From Heterohyrax brucei (taxonomy: Eukaryota; Chordata; Mammalia; Hyracoidea; Procaviidae): a DNA stretch of 64,000 bases. The stretch covers positions 8,423,501 through 8,487,500 of the forward strand of contig CM053143.1 of assembly GCA_028571685.1 (NCBI GenBank). The letters are read 5' to 3'. Position numbers and translations under genes: made by a program. The notes under the pieces were generated by a model, which worked only from the letters and a program-made list of their open reading frames with translations, made no database searches and was not told the DNA's origin. The stretch's first letter is position 1. Each line of letters starts with the position of its first letter. Shown here piece after piece: positions 1 through 11,171 of this stretch.

Positions 1-108
1 AGTCAAATATTGATAAGTCCATAGCCTACAAGCTTTGTTCTCAAAGACGTGTTACATGAACCTGAGTTCTAAGTATTCAGTATATGTATGCCAGCCAAAG
101 CCAAGTGC

Positions 109-127
109 GTATATATATATATATATA

Positions 128-161
<34 letters not shown>
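109..161. repeat. (TA)n(GT)n compound microsatellite
   Basis: About nine TA units run directly into about fifteen GT units. The bases just before it (92-107) resemble a decayed antisense AfroSINE tail, so the array may have grown from a SINE tail. Such arrays are length-polymorphic and can adopt Z-DNA. Confidence 0.9.
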
Positions 162-162
<1 letters not shown>

Positions 163-167
163 ATATC

Positions 168-335
168 ACATAACTTAGAGTCCTGAGAGGCACAAATGAT
201 TAATGCACTTGGTTGAAGTACCCAGAGGTACTTCAGAAGAAAGGCCTGGCCATCTACTTCCAAGAAAAGAACGAATGAAAACTCTGATACACAGGAGGTT
301 GCCATAAAACTAGATCTAACTGACAGCCAAGTGCA
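168..335 (+). mobile_element. AfroSINE, long subfamily, decayed
   Basis: A tRNA-derived SINE in sense orientation. It has the head resembling 'gagtcctgagaggcac', then the 'cagaagaaaggcctggc' block that marks the longer AfroSINE subfamily, which carries roughly 40 extra bases in the middle. The 3' tail is degraded. Confidence 0.7.
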
Positions 336-429
336 TGTTTCATAATGTTAATACATGTATATACATGCATAAGTTGTAGTTAGCTGCAGCTGAGTTGGCT
401 TCTAATTCCTTGCAACACCATGAACAATG

Positions 430-560
430 ACATTCGTATATGCATACATATATATGTGTTTATATATATCATAATTCATACACATATAGCCATGTACATA
501 CATGTGTGTATGTAAATGTGTGTATGCACACACACACACATACATATATGTGTGTGGCAC
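430..560. repeat. CA/TATA-rich low-complexity tract
   Basis: Irregular TATA, CATA and CACA repeats with no coding signal. The overlapping open frame is a by-product of the simple repeat. Confidence 0.8.
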
Positions 561-565
561 ATCTA

Positions 566-719
566 CCTCCCCATTGCCATCGAGTCGATTCTGACTCATA
601 GCAACCCTATAGAACAGAGAAATACCCCATAGAGTTTCCAAGAAGCATCTGGTGGATTCAAACTGCTGACCTTTTAGCTGGCAGCTGCAGCACTTAACCA
701 CTATACCATCAGAGTTGCC
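566..719 (-). mobile_element. AfroSINE, antisense
   Basis: Reads as the reverse complement of the short AfroSINE. The hairpin-like tail ('ccatcgagtcgattctgac') comes first, then 'catagagtttccaag', then the B-box side, ending with 'cttaaccactataccatc', the complement of the tRNA-like head. Confidence 0.9.
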
Positions 720-945
720 AAATTGAATATGAGATTATATTTTATATATATGTATGTATTATATACCAAACCCCAAACCCACTGCCATGTAGTCATTTCT
801 GACTCATAGCAACCCCATATTATAGACCTATACATACATACATAAATATATAAATATGTATGTATTTGTAAATATATAATATTATATACTTATGTATGTA
901 TATTATATGTATGTACTTATATTATGTCTATAATATAGGGTCACT
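720..945. repeat. AT-rich microsatellite with an antisense AfroSINE tail
   Basis: Irregular TATG/TATA repeats surround a roughly 50-bp antisense AfroSINE tail at 767-818 ('ccaaacccactgccat' and 'ctgactcatagcaacc'). The SINE body is missing. Confidence 0.75.
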
Positions 946-1035
946 GTGTGTTGGAATCAACTTGCATGGAAATCCTGGTGGCGTAGTGGTTAAGTCATTA
1001 TGGGTTAGAATTAACTGGATGGCAATAGGTTAAAT
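935..1035 (+). mobile_element. Two AfroSINE remnants, one internally deleted
   Basis: 935-968 is a sense SINE tail. 969-1033 has the intact head 'gaaatcctggtggcgtagtgg' fused almost directly to a SINE 3' end ('ttagaattaactggatggc'), so roughly 90 internal bases are missing. Confidence 0.7.
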
Positions 1036-1071
1036 CTAATTTCGTGTGAAATATAGTCACCTCTTGGTGTC

Positions 1072-1252
1072 TGAGGGTGTAGTGGTTAAGCGCTGGTAGC
1101 ATAGTGGTTAAGTGCTATGACTGCTAACCCTAAAGGTCAGCACTTCAAATCCGCCAGGAGCTCCTTGGAAACTCTACGGGGCAGTTCTCATCTGGCCTAT
1201 AGGGTTACTATGAGTCAGAATCGACTCTACAGCAGTGGGGTTTTTGGTTTTG
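1072..1252 (+). mobile_element. AfroSINE with partly duplicated head
   Basis: A full short AfroSINE from head through 'cttcaaatccgccagg' (B box) to 'gagtcagaatcgactctac' and a T/G-rich tail. The head motif 'tagtggttaagygct' occurs twice, at about 1083 and 1104, which suggests a local duplication or the remains of a second copy. The frame across it is a SINE translation, not a gene. Confidence 0.9.
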
Positions 1253-2620
1253 GTCTCCAAGAGGGATTAGTTCCAGGATTTCCAATGGTACCCAAATCCA
1301 AGGATTCTCAAGTTTCTTACAAGAAGTTGTATAGCATTTTGTGTAACCTAAGGACATCTTTTGTATATTCTAGATTACGTATGATAGCTAATACAGTATA
1401 AATGCTATGCAAATAGTTGTTATACTGTATTGTTTAGAGTAGAATGACAAAATATATATATATATATATATTTTCAATCAGTGGCTGGCTGAACCTGGAT
1501 GTAGAACCTACAGATGCAGAGTGCCAACTCACAAATTTCAGACTCTCTGATAAGAAATTTCTGACTGTCCTGTTTTCAGAGGCTGTCATAACATTTAGTG
1601 GCCCCATTCCTTCCTTTCTCTGACAGCTGCCTGCTCCCCAGTCTTTTCTCATTGTACATTTCTTTGTTTCTGTCTTGTTTCTCATTTTTTATTTTCTAGT
1701 GGGACCCAGGGCTGTGATGGCGGTTTATCTGCTTTAGACATCTCTTCTTTATGACTTGACTCCTACTCTCATTGTCGTTGACTGGGAATATTGCTTTTGT
1801 GTCCTACAAAACTGTAAGGCAGGCATGTTGAAAGAAACAAACAAAAGACATCTCAATTGGATCTTGAGATCTCTAGTGCTAGATTTATAGCTGCAACAAT
1901 GTCTGTGTTGACTGTAAACTACTTAGGATATTGGACTTAGTGTTCTAGATTGATGCTTATTTAACAGATATTCTTTGGGATGGATATAAACATCAGAAGA
2001 TTATTGCTTTCCACTGCTTTGCTAGCTTGACATTGCTTAACAAATGTTCATGTGTTATTTTCTCTCATCTTTACCTGTTCATTTATTGAATAACTCACTG
2101 GCATTAAGTATTTTCTAGCTGCAAATGCAAAAGCTGGTGTTTATTTTTATGAAGATTCATTTAAGAAACAACTTCCAGAAGTGCTCTGCATTATAAAAAC
2201 TGGAATCATCTGTCAAAAATAATGTCTATCAGCTAAAACAAAAACATAGAAAAGCAGTGTTTGAAAAATGAGTTTCCATGAGAACACAAACTATAATAAC
2301 ACATAAAACACAGTTCTTTGCACACTGTCATGTGCAAACTCTATTCAGTTTCAAATAACTTTTGAATAGTGTCTGCAGTCCACCCTCTCCTGACAATAAA
2401 TGCATTCCCATTTTTATTTCTCACAGATGAAAATCACTTGTGAAATTTTGAAGGTTGCTGTTCAGCTATGTTGGGATGAGTCACTGCTGAGCCCTGATTC
2501 ATGGCCTATTTCTCCTGAAAGGTGCTGAGACCTGAGGCTGAGCTCCTGGGTGACTGAAGTCACCATCAGAGTTTCTGAATCTACAGCTGATCAGAGCAAA
2601 CAAAATTATCTGTAGATAAT
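1253..2620. other. Unique non-coding sequence
   Basis: Apart from a (TA)n run at 1452-1471 I recognise no gene or repeat. Frames are short and stop-rich. Confidence 0.5.
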
Positions 2621-2624
2621 CCTT

Positions 2625-4336
2625 TTTTAAGTCCTTATAATAGGGGTATCATACAATATTCGTCCTTCTGACACTGACTGATTTCACTCAACATAATATC
2701 TTTAAGTTGAAACCATGTTACGAGATGTCTTCTAAAATCTACATTTTTTTTTTTTTTTAAATCATAGCATAGTGTTCCATTGAGTATACGTGCCATAGTT
2801 TGTTTATTCATTCATCTGTTGATGGGCACCTGCCTTGATTCCATCTTTTAGCTATTGTGGACTGTGCTGCAATTAACATTCATGTACATTGTTCATGTGA
2901 CAGCCTTTGTTTCTGAGGGGTAAACTGTAAGCAGTGGAATTACTGGCTCAAATGGTGTATCTATTTCCAGCTTTTTAAGGAAGTACCAGATTGCTTTCCA
3001 AAGAGGTTTCACCAACTTGCAATCCCACCAGTAGTGCAGGAGAGTTCCAGTCTCTCCACAGCCTCTCCAGTATTTGTTGTTTTGTGTCTTTCAGGGTGAG
3101 ATGATATCTCATTGCAGTTTTGATTTAGATTTCTCTGATAGCTGATTATCGTGAGCATATTCTCATATGTCTTCTGGCCACCTAGATGTCCGCTCTAGTG
3201 AAGTGCCTGCCCATCTCTTCTCCCATTACTTAATTGGGTCATTTACCTTTTTCTTGCTGATGCTTTGCAGAACCTTGGAGATTATGGAGATCAGATGATG
3301 GTCCAACCTGAGTTGCCAAATTTTTTTTCCCATTCTGTAGGCAGTCTTTTAACTTTTGATGAAGTCTTTGAATGAGCAAAAGTGTTTGATTCTTAGTGGT
3401 TCCCACTTATTTATTTTCTCTTCTGTTAATTGTGCTTTGTTTGTTAGATTGTGAAGGCTAAGCTGTATATTAGAACACCCATCGTTGATCCTTTTTTTTT
3501 TTATTTTTGGCTTGATTTTTATCCTTTTTCATACTTAGGTCTTTGATACATTTGGAGCTAGTTTTTGTATAAGGTGTGAGATATGGGTCTTGTTTCAGTT
3601 TTTTTTGCAGATGGGTATCCGATTTTGTCAGCACCATTTGCTAAAGAGACTGTTTTTATCCCAGTTTAAAATCTTAGAGCCTTTGTTAAGTATCAACTGT
3701 TCATAACAGTATGGTGGCATCTCCGGGGTCTCTACTCTATTGCATTGGTCAATATGTTTCTTTTTGTATTAGCACCAGGCTGTTTTGACTACTGTGGCAG
3801 TGTAATAGGTTCTAAGATTGGGTAGTGTGAGACCTCCCATTGTGTTCCTCTTCTTCAGTAGTGCTTTATTAAACTGGGGTTTCTTCCCTTTCCAAAGTTG
3901 GTAATATGTTTCTTCATCTCATTAAAAATGACACTGGAATTTGTATTGCTATTTCATTGTATAAGTAGATTGTTTTAGGTAAAATAGACATCTTCACAAT
4001 GTTACAATCTTCCTATCCATAAGCATGGTAGGTTTCTCCAATATTGTAAGTCTTTTTTGGTTTCTTGCAGTAAGGTCTTGTAGTTCTCTCTGTATAAGTC
4101 TCTTATTTCCCTACTTAGATTTATTCCTAGATATTTTGTCTTCTTGGAGGCTATTGTAAGTGGTTATGATTTGGTGATTTCTTCTTTGATGAACTCTTTG
4201 TTGGTATAAAGGAATCCTACTGACTTACTTACGTTTTTCTTGTACCCCGATACTTTGCTGAATTCCTCTATTAGTTACAGTAGTTTACTTATGGATTCCT
4301 TAGGATTCTCTGTATATACAGTTATAGCATCTTCGC
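2625..4336 (-). mobile_element. L1 fragment, 3' half of ORF2
   Basis: On the + strand this is the antisense of the L1 ORF2 C-terminal half, with hallmarks such as 'ccattcatctgttgatggg', 'tttgctattgtggactg'-like text, 'cctctccagtatttgttg' and 'atcccaccagtagtgcagg'. It aligns in order with the two larger copies at 42.5-47.3 kb and 49.8-51.7 kb. A six-base T run lies at its left end and the 3' UTR is missing. On the right it stops abruptly in the reverse-transcriptase region and passes straight into RTE sequence. The reading frame is broken throughout. Confidence 0.9.
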
Positions 4337-5672
4337 TGCTGCTTCCACAGGCATTGATTATGGAACCAAGTAAAATGAAATCTTTGACAACTTCAATTCT
4401 TTCTCTGTTTATCATGATGTTGCTTACTGGTCCAGTTGTGAGGATTTTTGTTTTCTTAATGTTGAGACGGAATGCATCTTGAAGGCTATCATTCTTGATC
4501 TTCATCAGTGTTTCAAATCCTCTTCACTTCGAGCAAGCAGCGTTGTGTTATCTGCATAACGCAGGTTGTTGATGAGTCTTTCTCCAAACTCAGTGCCTCA
4601 TTCTTCTTCATATAGTCCAGCTTCTCGGATTATTTGCTTGCCACATAGATAGAAAAGGCATGGTAAAAGAATACAACCCTGACACACACCTTTTCTGATT
4701 TTAAACCATGCAGTGTCTTCTTGTTCTGTTTGCACAGCTAATCTCTTGGTTCACATACGGATTCCTCACGGACACAATTAAACGACCTGGAGTTCCCATT
4801 CCCTGAAATGTTATCCATAATTTGTTATGATCCACACAGTTGAATGCCTCTACACAGTCAACAAAACACAATAAACACTTTTCAGGCAATCCCTGTTTTC
4901 AGCCAAGGTCTACCTGCCATCAGCAATGACATGCCAGGTTCCACATCCTCTTCTGAATCTTCCTCGAGTTTCTGGCAGTTTCCTGTCAATATACCTTTGT
5001 AATCACTTTTGAATGATGTTCTGCAAAATTTTACTTGTGTGTGATATTAATGATAATGTTTGATAATTTCTGCATTTGATTGGATCATCTTTCTTGGGAA
5101 TAGGCGCAAATATGGATCTTCTCCAGTCAATTGGCCAGGTAGCTGTCCTCCAAATTTCTTGGCATAGATGAGTGAGCACTTCCGCCACTGCACCTTTTTA
5201 CTGAAATATCTCAGTTGATATTCTATAAATTCCTGGAGCCTTGTTTTTTGCCAGTTTCTTCAGTGCAGCTTTGACTTCCTCCTTCACTACCTTCATTCAC
5301 CACCACTGACCACATGCTACCTCTTGAAGTGGTTGAACATTGATCAGTTCTTTCTGGTATAATGACTGTGTATTCCTTGCATCTTCTTGTGATGCTTCCT
5401 GAATCATTTAATATTTTCCATGTAGAATCCTTCACTAATACAGCTCGGGGCTTGAATTTTTTATTCAGTTCTTTCAGCTTGAGAAATGCACAGTGTGTTC
5501 TTCCCTTTTGGTTTTCTATTTCCATTTCTTTGCATATGTCATTATATTACTTTGTCTTTTCAAACCGCCCTTTGAAATCTTCCGCTTACCTCTTTTACTT
5601 CATCCTTGTTTCCTTTTGCTTTAGCTGTTCAACATTCAAGAACAAGTTTCAGAGTCTTTTCTGACATTCAAT
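4337..5672 (-). mobile_element. RTE LINE body, 3' end missing
   Basis: Antisense RTE (BovB-like) LINE. On the minus strand the fragment at 4701-4889 carries reverse-transcriptase motif A ('FVDCVEAFNCVDH'), and 4275-4505 carries 'KDFILLGSIINACG', a block repeated in the RTE copies near 25.2 and 32.9 kb. The region upstream on the minus strand (5003-5525) covers the linker and RT fingers ('CRNYQTLSLISHTSKI'). The 3' end and tail are absent because L1 begins at 4336. Many frameshifts make it a fossil. Confidence 0.9.
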
Positions 5673-6248
5673 TTAGTATGTGTAGAGACTTTCATTTCTT
5701 CTGCAAGAAAGGAGACAGTTGAGAGTCAGCTCACGAAGAAGCTGTCTGAAAAACACGGTGCAGTAACGAGGGTTTTTATGTGCTCAGAAGGGGTAGTTAT
5801 ACATATTCACGTAAGGGGAGATCTTAAGGGCATATAGCATAATCAGATTTGGGCTGGGCTGATGGTGGTCTTAAGAAAGTTTTTGTCTGCACAGTAGTAG
5901 TACTCTCAAGATAGAGGATTGCTCACTACTGGCACCCCAGGAAGATCTTGTAATGGTCAAATGTCCCTCTTCTGTGCAGACTTGGACCCTGAAAAATAAC
6001 TTGTAGTGAAAATTATTGCAAACCCATACACAACAGCCAATCACAAGTTGGCTACAAGTACTGAAAGAACTTGTAGCAACCTCAGATTGTTCCCAATCAG
6101 TCACCAGTCAGCAGTGGTTACTTTGTTTGTTATGGTCTGTAGTTATTAACTACCTGAGGATGAACAAGGGATCTCAGGTGGAGAGATGAGGAAGGCAGGC
6201 CTCAGGGTGCTGGGATTACTACCTCCTTTTTAGTTCAACTCCTGTGTT
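5673..6248 (-). mobile_element. Probable solo LTR of an endogenous retrovirus
   Basis: About 575 bp that read like an LTR on the minus strand. A TATA-like 'cataaaaacc' lies about 75 bases upstream of a 'cttctttcttgcag'-like pyrimidine stretch, the 3' side ends near 'ctctacac', and the + strand interval is bounded by TG and CA. No gag, pol or env sequence adjoins it, so a solo LTR is the simplest reading. I cannot name the family and no exact target duplication was found. An unrelated unique segment is the alternative. Confidence 0.5.
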
Positions 6249-6299
6249 TTCATTTTAACTGATGCTGCAACACTTTTGTTTCTTAAATTTCACAATTTA

Positions 6300-6720
6300 T
6301 TCCAGAACGTTTTATGTCTTAGCTCCTTAGTGCTGCTGTCATAGAAACAAGGCAAACGGGTAGCTTAACAAAAAGAAGTTTGTATTCTCACTGTTTGGGA
6401 GGCTAGAAGTCTGAATTCAAGATGTGGGGTCTAAGGAAGTCTTTGTCTTTCAGGTCTGGAGGGAAAGTCCTTGTTTCTTTTCAGCTTCCGGTACTTGGCA
6501 GTCTTCCTGTGGTACGTATCTTCCCCCTGTGCTTCCTTCTCTGCGCCTCATCTGTCCTTTTTATATTTCAAAGGTCGTTGTCCTAAAACATGACCTACAC
6601 TAAGCCAGCCTTATCAACATCACTAAGAAATGCCTTTTTTCAAATGGAATTACATCCACAGTTACACAGGTCTAGGATTTGCAAGCATTTTGGAGGACAC
6701 AACTCAATCCGTAATAAAGT
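6300..6720 (-). mobile_element. MLT1-like (ERVL-MaLR) LTR, antisense
   Basis: Order of motifs matches an antisense MaLR LTR: 'gctgctgtcatagaaacaagg', 'ggaggctagaagtctga', a central 'cttccggtacttggc' block, and 'ggaggacacaactcaatcc' at the far end. It is heavily diverged, as expected for this old mammalian family. Confidence 0.7.
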
Positions 6721-7494
6721 CTTTTGTCAATTTTCAGGAGGTTTTTTTTTTAACCATATACCTCTTTTCAGTTTTGACAGATAATTTTCAACATCACAGG
6801 AGTGATTCTAACATGACAGTAGAACTCAGTTCTCCATATTTTATGATGGAGTCTACATTCACTCATTTCCTCTCTCAGTGTCCTTTCTAAATGGCTCTGT
6901 GGGCTCCATGTTCCCCTTCTGGTTATTTCCTAAGTGCAGTGTTACAGAAACATATTTCATCTCCTTCAAATACTTTTCTCAGTGGCTTGTCATCCAAGGA
7001 AGTCTCATCCCAGACTATGTTCTCCAGAAGCATCTGCTAAGCCAGAGGTTGGAGTGCAGGATCCATCTCATAGGTCAGCACCTGTAGAGGAAAGCAGGAT
7101 CGGACAGAAGGAGAAGTCAAATTGCAGTGCTGGCCAGCTTTCCCAAGAGCACTTCGCAGTGTGTATGATCTACCAGAGTTGTCTCATGGTAGACCAAAGT
7201 GGCCAGGTCTTTTATACCCTTGATGTAATCAGTTATTGGAAGGGCATGGCCTTGGCTGAGGAGGGTCTCTGCAGCTGAGGCAAAAACAAAACAAAACAAA
7301 AAACAAAAAATACCTGGCAGCTGGAGGCTGTTTGCTGATGGCTCCACCAGCAAACCAGTTTATCCCTTGCAGGAAGATCTGGGTGTCATATCTCCACATG
7401 CATAAATTAAAAAAAAAATCTAGGTTCAAAAATAGGAACTAGAATAACAGGCCCAGTAATTTTAGGGCAAATGGAGGAAGAGGCTGTCATGTGT
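6721..7494. other. Unassigned sequence with A-rich run
   Basis: No repeat recognised with certainty. An A/C-rich run at 7279-7310 could be the tail of a retrocopy, but I see no matching body. The overlapping frames share no protein motif I recognise. Confidence 0.4.
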
Positions 7495-7640
7495 TTTGTA
7501 CACTAGTTAGCAGTATCCCTGGCCTCAGCCCACTAGATGCCAGTAGTGCTGAACTGCCTATTCCCCAAAATGCCTCCTCCAGAAATTGCCATGTATCCCC
7601 TGGGGACAAAATCATCCTTGGTGGAGAATCACCACATGAC
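7495..7640 (-). mobile_element. MER5A-like hAT-Charlie relic
   Basis: Antisense match to the MER5A non-autonomous DNA transposon: 'gcagtatccctggcctc', 'cccactagatgccagtag', 'tgccatgtatcccctggg' and 'ttggtggagaatcac' in the correct order. The sense terminal inverted repeat end lies at the right. Confidence 0.8.
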
Positions 7641-8611
7641 AAGTATAAAATTATGCTTTCATAATGCAAATTAGCTGATATAAGTTAGCAGAAAGAAAAA
7701 AAAACAGTTTGATAATATGAAGACTCATACATAATTATAATGCTGAAGTAATAAGGAAAAAAATTTCTGTGCTTCAGGTTGGAGATTCCTGGGTATAAAA
7801 TAAACTTACTTGTCAACAGAATGCTACTTTTTCTTGTGTCTTCAGTGTTCTGCAAGTATGCTATGGTGGTCTGTTTTTTCTGTCTTTGTCTTTTGATTAT
7901 GGAGGTAGGTTGCAGATTTTATGTTTTCTGTTGCTTCTCTGACCTGACTTTGGGATAATACATCATGAAACCCACACAGATAATATTAGGAGAAAGGAAA
8001 TTGTATGGAGGTGAATTCTAACCACAACCAAACTAAAAAGAAGGGGGGCAAAACCCTCAAGAAATATAAATGAAACAGTTTTATTTTCAATATTTCCTCA
8101 TTTTCTGATGGAGATGACTTCCAATATATATGTAGATATCATTTTAACAACTGATCTGAAGCCAACGTTGATTTCTTACCTATGTCGTCCGAGGTTGCTG
8201 TGTCAGCAGCTGATGTTCTCTTATGGGTAGAATGTAGAAGAATGACGTGTGAGCAAACAGAGCCTCAGACACATCTACACACGGGACATTAAGTTTCCAT
8301 GACTATTTTCTTCACAACTGTTGCAGAATTCATGATTAACACTACAGATTATTTTGGGTGCATTTCAGTAATGGTGTGAGCTGGATGCCAAGATACTCTC
8401 CCCAAGGGGTAGCAGAGGCTTTTCTCGGACTGGAAAATTCATTTTTGAAATCTCTGTGTGAAATATAAGTTATAATGTTTTCATTTTGGACTAGGGAAAA
8501 GATTAGGGAAAAGAAAAAGGAAATAAACAAAATACTATAAAGAATTTTTATTTAATAGAGAAAAAAATAAATGTTCACTTCAGTAGGACCCCTCTGCCTC
8601 TCTGTCACTTC
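7641..8611. other. Unique non-coding sequence
   Basis: No recognisable gene, RNA or repeat. A/T-rich with short frames only. Confidence 0.45.
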
Positions 8612-9545
8612 TGCCGTTGTTGTTAGGTACCATCAGGTCAGTTCCAACTCACAGCATCCTGTGTACAGCAGAACAAAACACTGCCCATTCTCACAACTGT
8701 TGTTGTATTTGAGTCAATGTTGAAGCCACTGTGTCAGTTCATGTTATTGAGAGCCTTCTTTTTGGTTGACTCTGTACTTTACCAAGCATGTTGTCCTTTT
8801 CCAGGGACTGATCCCTTCTGATAAAATACTCAAGGTACATGAGACAGAATCTTGCCATTCTTGCTTCTAAGTAAGGAGCATTATGTTTGTACTTCTTCCG
8901 AGTTAGATTTGTTTGTTCCTTTAGCAGCCTACATCATATTTAGTGTTCTTCACCAACACCACAATGCAAAGGTGTCGGTTCTTGTTTAGTCTTCCTTATT
9001 CATTGACTAACTTTTGCATGCATGTGAGGCAGATGAAAAAAAAACATTGCTTAGGTCAGGCATATCTTAGTTTTCAAGGTGGCATCTTAGCCTTTCAACA
9101 CTTTAAAGAGGGGTTTTTTTTTTTTTGAAGATGATTGGCTGAATGCAATGTGTCTTTTGATTTCATGAATGCTGCTTTCATGGGTGTTGATTTTGTGGAA
9201 CCAAGTAAAATGAAATCCCTGACAACTTCAATCTTTTCTCCACTTATCATAATGTTGTTTGTTGGTACAGTTCAGAGGAGTTTTGTTTTCTTCATGTTGA
9301 GGTATAATCTGCACTGAAGGTTGTGGTCTTTGATCTTCATCAGTAAGTGTTTCAAGTCTTCTTTAAGCAAGTAGTGTTATGTCAATTGCATAATGCAGGC
9401 TGTTAATGAGTGAGCCCTTTTCCAATCCTGATGCCCCATTCTTCTTCATATAGCCCAGTTTCTCAGGCTTTTGGCTCAGGATACAGATTAATTAAGTATG
9501 ATGAAAGGATAATCCTGATGTACACCTTTCCTGACTTTACAAAGT
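8612..9545 (-). mobile_element. RTE LINE 3' end, antisense
   Basis: Begins with the reverse-complemented RTE tail ('gttgttgttaggtaccatc', the target-like GTT repeat plus the tail hairpin half), then runs through the C-terminal coding region ('cttctaagtaaggagcatt', 'ccaagtaaaatgaaatccc', 'gttgatgagtgag'-like text). It stops at 9545 in the RT palm region, so it is a 5'-truncated insertion. A small deletion and a T run sit near 9110-9125. The right-hand part overlaps the segment present at 4337-4690. Confidence 0.9.
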
Positions 9546-11050
9546 TTTAGAAAACATAAAAGAAGTTAATTGTGAATTTTGAAACTTGAAGTATTTATAA
9601 AATTTAAAATGCTTTTGCAGTATTTGTCCCTATACAGTTGTTGGCCAGTATCTCTTTCCTTTAGTAATTTGTGATTCTTGGTATTATCAAATCCCATGAA
9701 ATTGGTAGGTATTGTGATGGGTGTCCAGTGAGCTGGCTGTGAGATTAATACAAAACACCTGCTTCAATTCTTGAGTTTAGTGTTCTCCTGCCAAAATAGG
9801 GACTGCTCAAGATACTTGAAGTTTATAACAAGTCCTTTTTAAGACTTCTTGGAGATTGACACTAAGTCCATTGTGATATAAATATCAGAATATTTCTTGC
9901 CTTAGTACAACTCAGCTGATTGTAGTTGGCACATGGTAGAAAGCCTGGGCATCGCTTTCAAGGATCAAGCAGGTGATTGCTCACAGACTCTGAGTTTTCA
10001 TAGAATGAGTGTAGATAAACAGACCCAGTCTACCTAGTATATTCGGCAGTGAGATGGGAAGTGACGTGTCCCAATGACTTGTTAGAGATACTTTTCCCGA
10101 GGGATTAGCTTGTGTCTCAGTCTGTAGGCCACAGACCTCTTGCAGAATTATTGCAAAAATTGTTCCTAAACAAGTGAAAGCACTGTAACTGTTATTGGGA
10201 GTATGATAAGCTTTCTTAAGTTAGAAAGGGTTCTCATTCTGGAAAAGGGTGGAACTTGACAGATTTGTGTAAGTCTCGAATGTTATTAAACTAGAAAAAT
10301 AAACATAATTTCTCTTCTGTGTGGAGAGCTTGGTAAGCATGGGAATCTGCACAAAGGGGAGGGTTTTGGGGTTATCCAATTAAAAAATTGCCTCAAGCTC
10401 TGATGGCTTAGTTCAGCAAATCTTGCCTTCTTCTCTGGAGAGTGCCACAGGCTGTATCCAATTCTTTTCCTACAGAAACCTTGCAGACTTAAGACACTGA
10501 AAGCCAATTTGGCATGAGGAAAAAAGAAATTTAATGTTCCTCAGTAAGGATAGACTTGGTAAATATATTTACCTGGGATTTGCATTGATAGTATTGTCTG
10601 ATGCCCTCGCTCAGTGGGCTCTAGTAACTTGTATCAGCTGCTTGCTGTACTGCCACCCTCTCTCCAGACCATCCCTTTCAACAATATCTTCTTTTTTAAA
10701 TATGGAGAGCACATTCTACTGTTCCACTGAAATATGTTTTTCTTACAATATCCAAGTTACGTTGATTAAGTTTCGAGTTCCTCTGAAATTCTTCACCCTC
10801 TTGAGTTTTACATCAGTATTTCCTTGATGTATAATACACATACAGAAAAATGCGTATATCATAAGTGTGGTGGGTTTTTGAAATCTGGTAACACCCATAG
10901 AAAAAGCACTGGATCAGGAAACAAAAGACTACTAGTACTCAGAAGCTCACCACACTAACTTCTAATCACTAATGGCCATCCATATGGGATCACTATTCCA
11001 GCTTCTCCCAGCATAGAATAATTTTATTAATGCTATAATAGTTTGAAAGT
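9546..11050. other. Mostly unique sequence
   Basis: I recognise no gene. The stretch at 10825-10930 weakly resembles an old L1M 3' UTR. The 97-codon frame near 10534-10827 has no family features and no conserved neighbours. Confidence 0.4.
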
Positions 11051-11051
11051 T

Positions 11052-11171
11052 CTGGTGGAGCAACTTTAAGTGTTTGGCTGATAACCAAAAGGTTGGTGGT
11101 TCAGACTCACCTAGTCGCTTCACAGGAGAAAGATCTGGTAATCTGCATCCATACAGATTACAGCCAAGAAA
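11052..11171 (+). mobile_element. AfroSINE (long subfamily), 5' half
   Basis: Sense SINE from 'gtggagcaactttaagtgt' through the B-box-like 'ggtggttcagactcac' and the long-subfamily block ('ggagaaagatctggtaatc') to 'gattacagccaagaaa'. It breaks there because a short L1 was inserted; its other half is at 12075-12160. Confidence 0.8.

Noticed and set aside
69-701. Frames rich in HT and YI repeats
   Set aside because: Translations of TA/CA microsatellites and SINE sequence.
1072-1252. tRNA gene
   Set aside because: A- and B-box-like motifs are present, but the cloverleaf does not close and the sequence continues as a SINE, as in all other copies.
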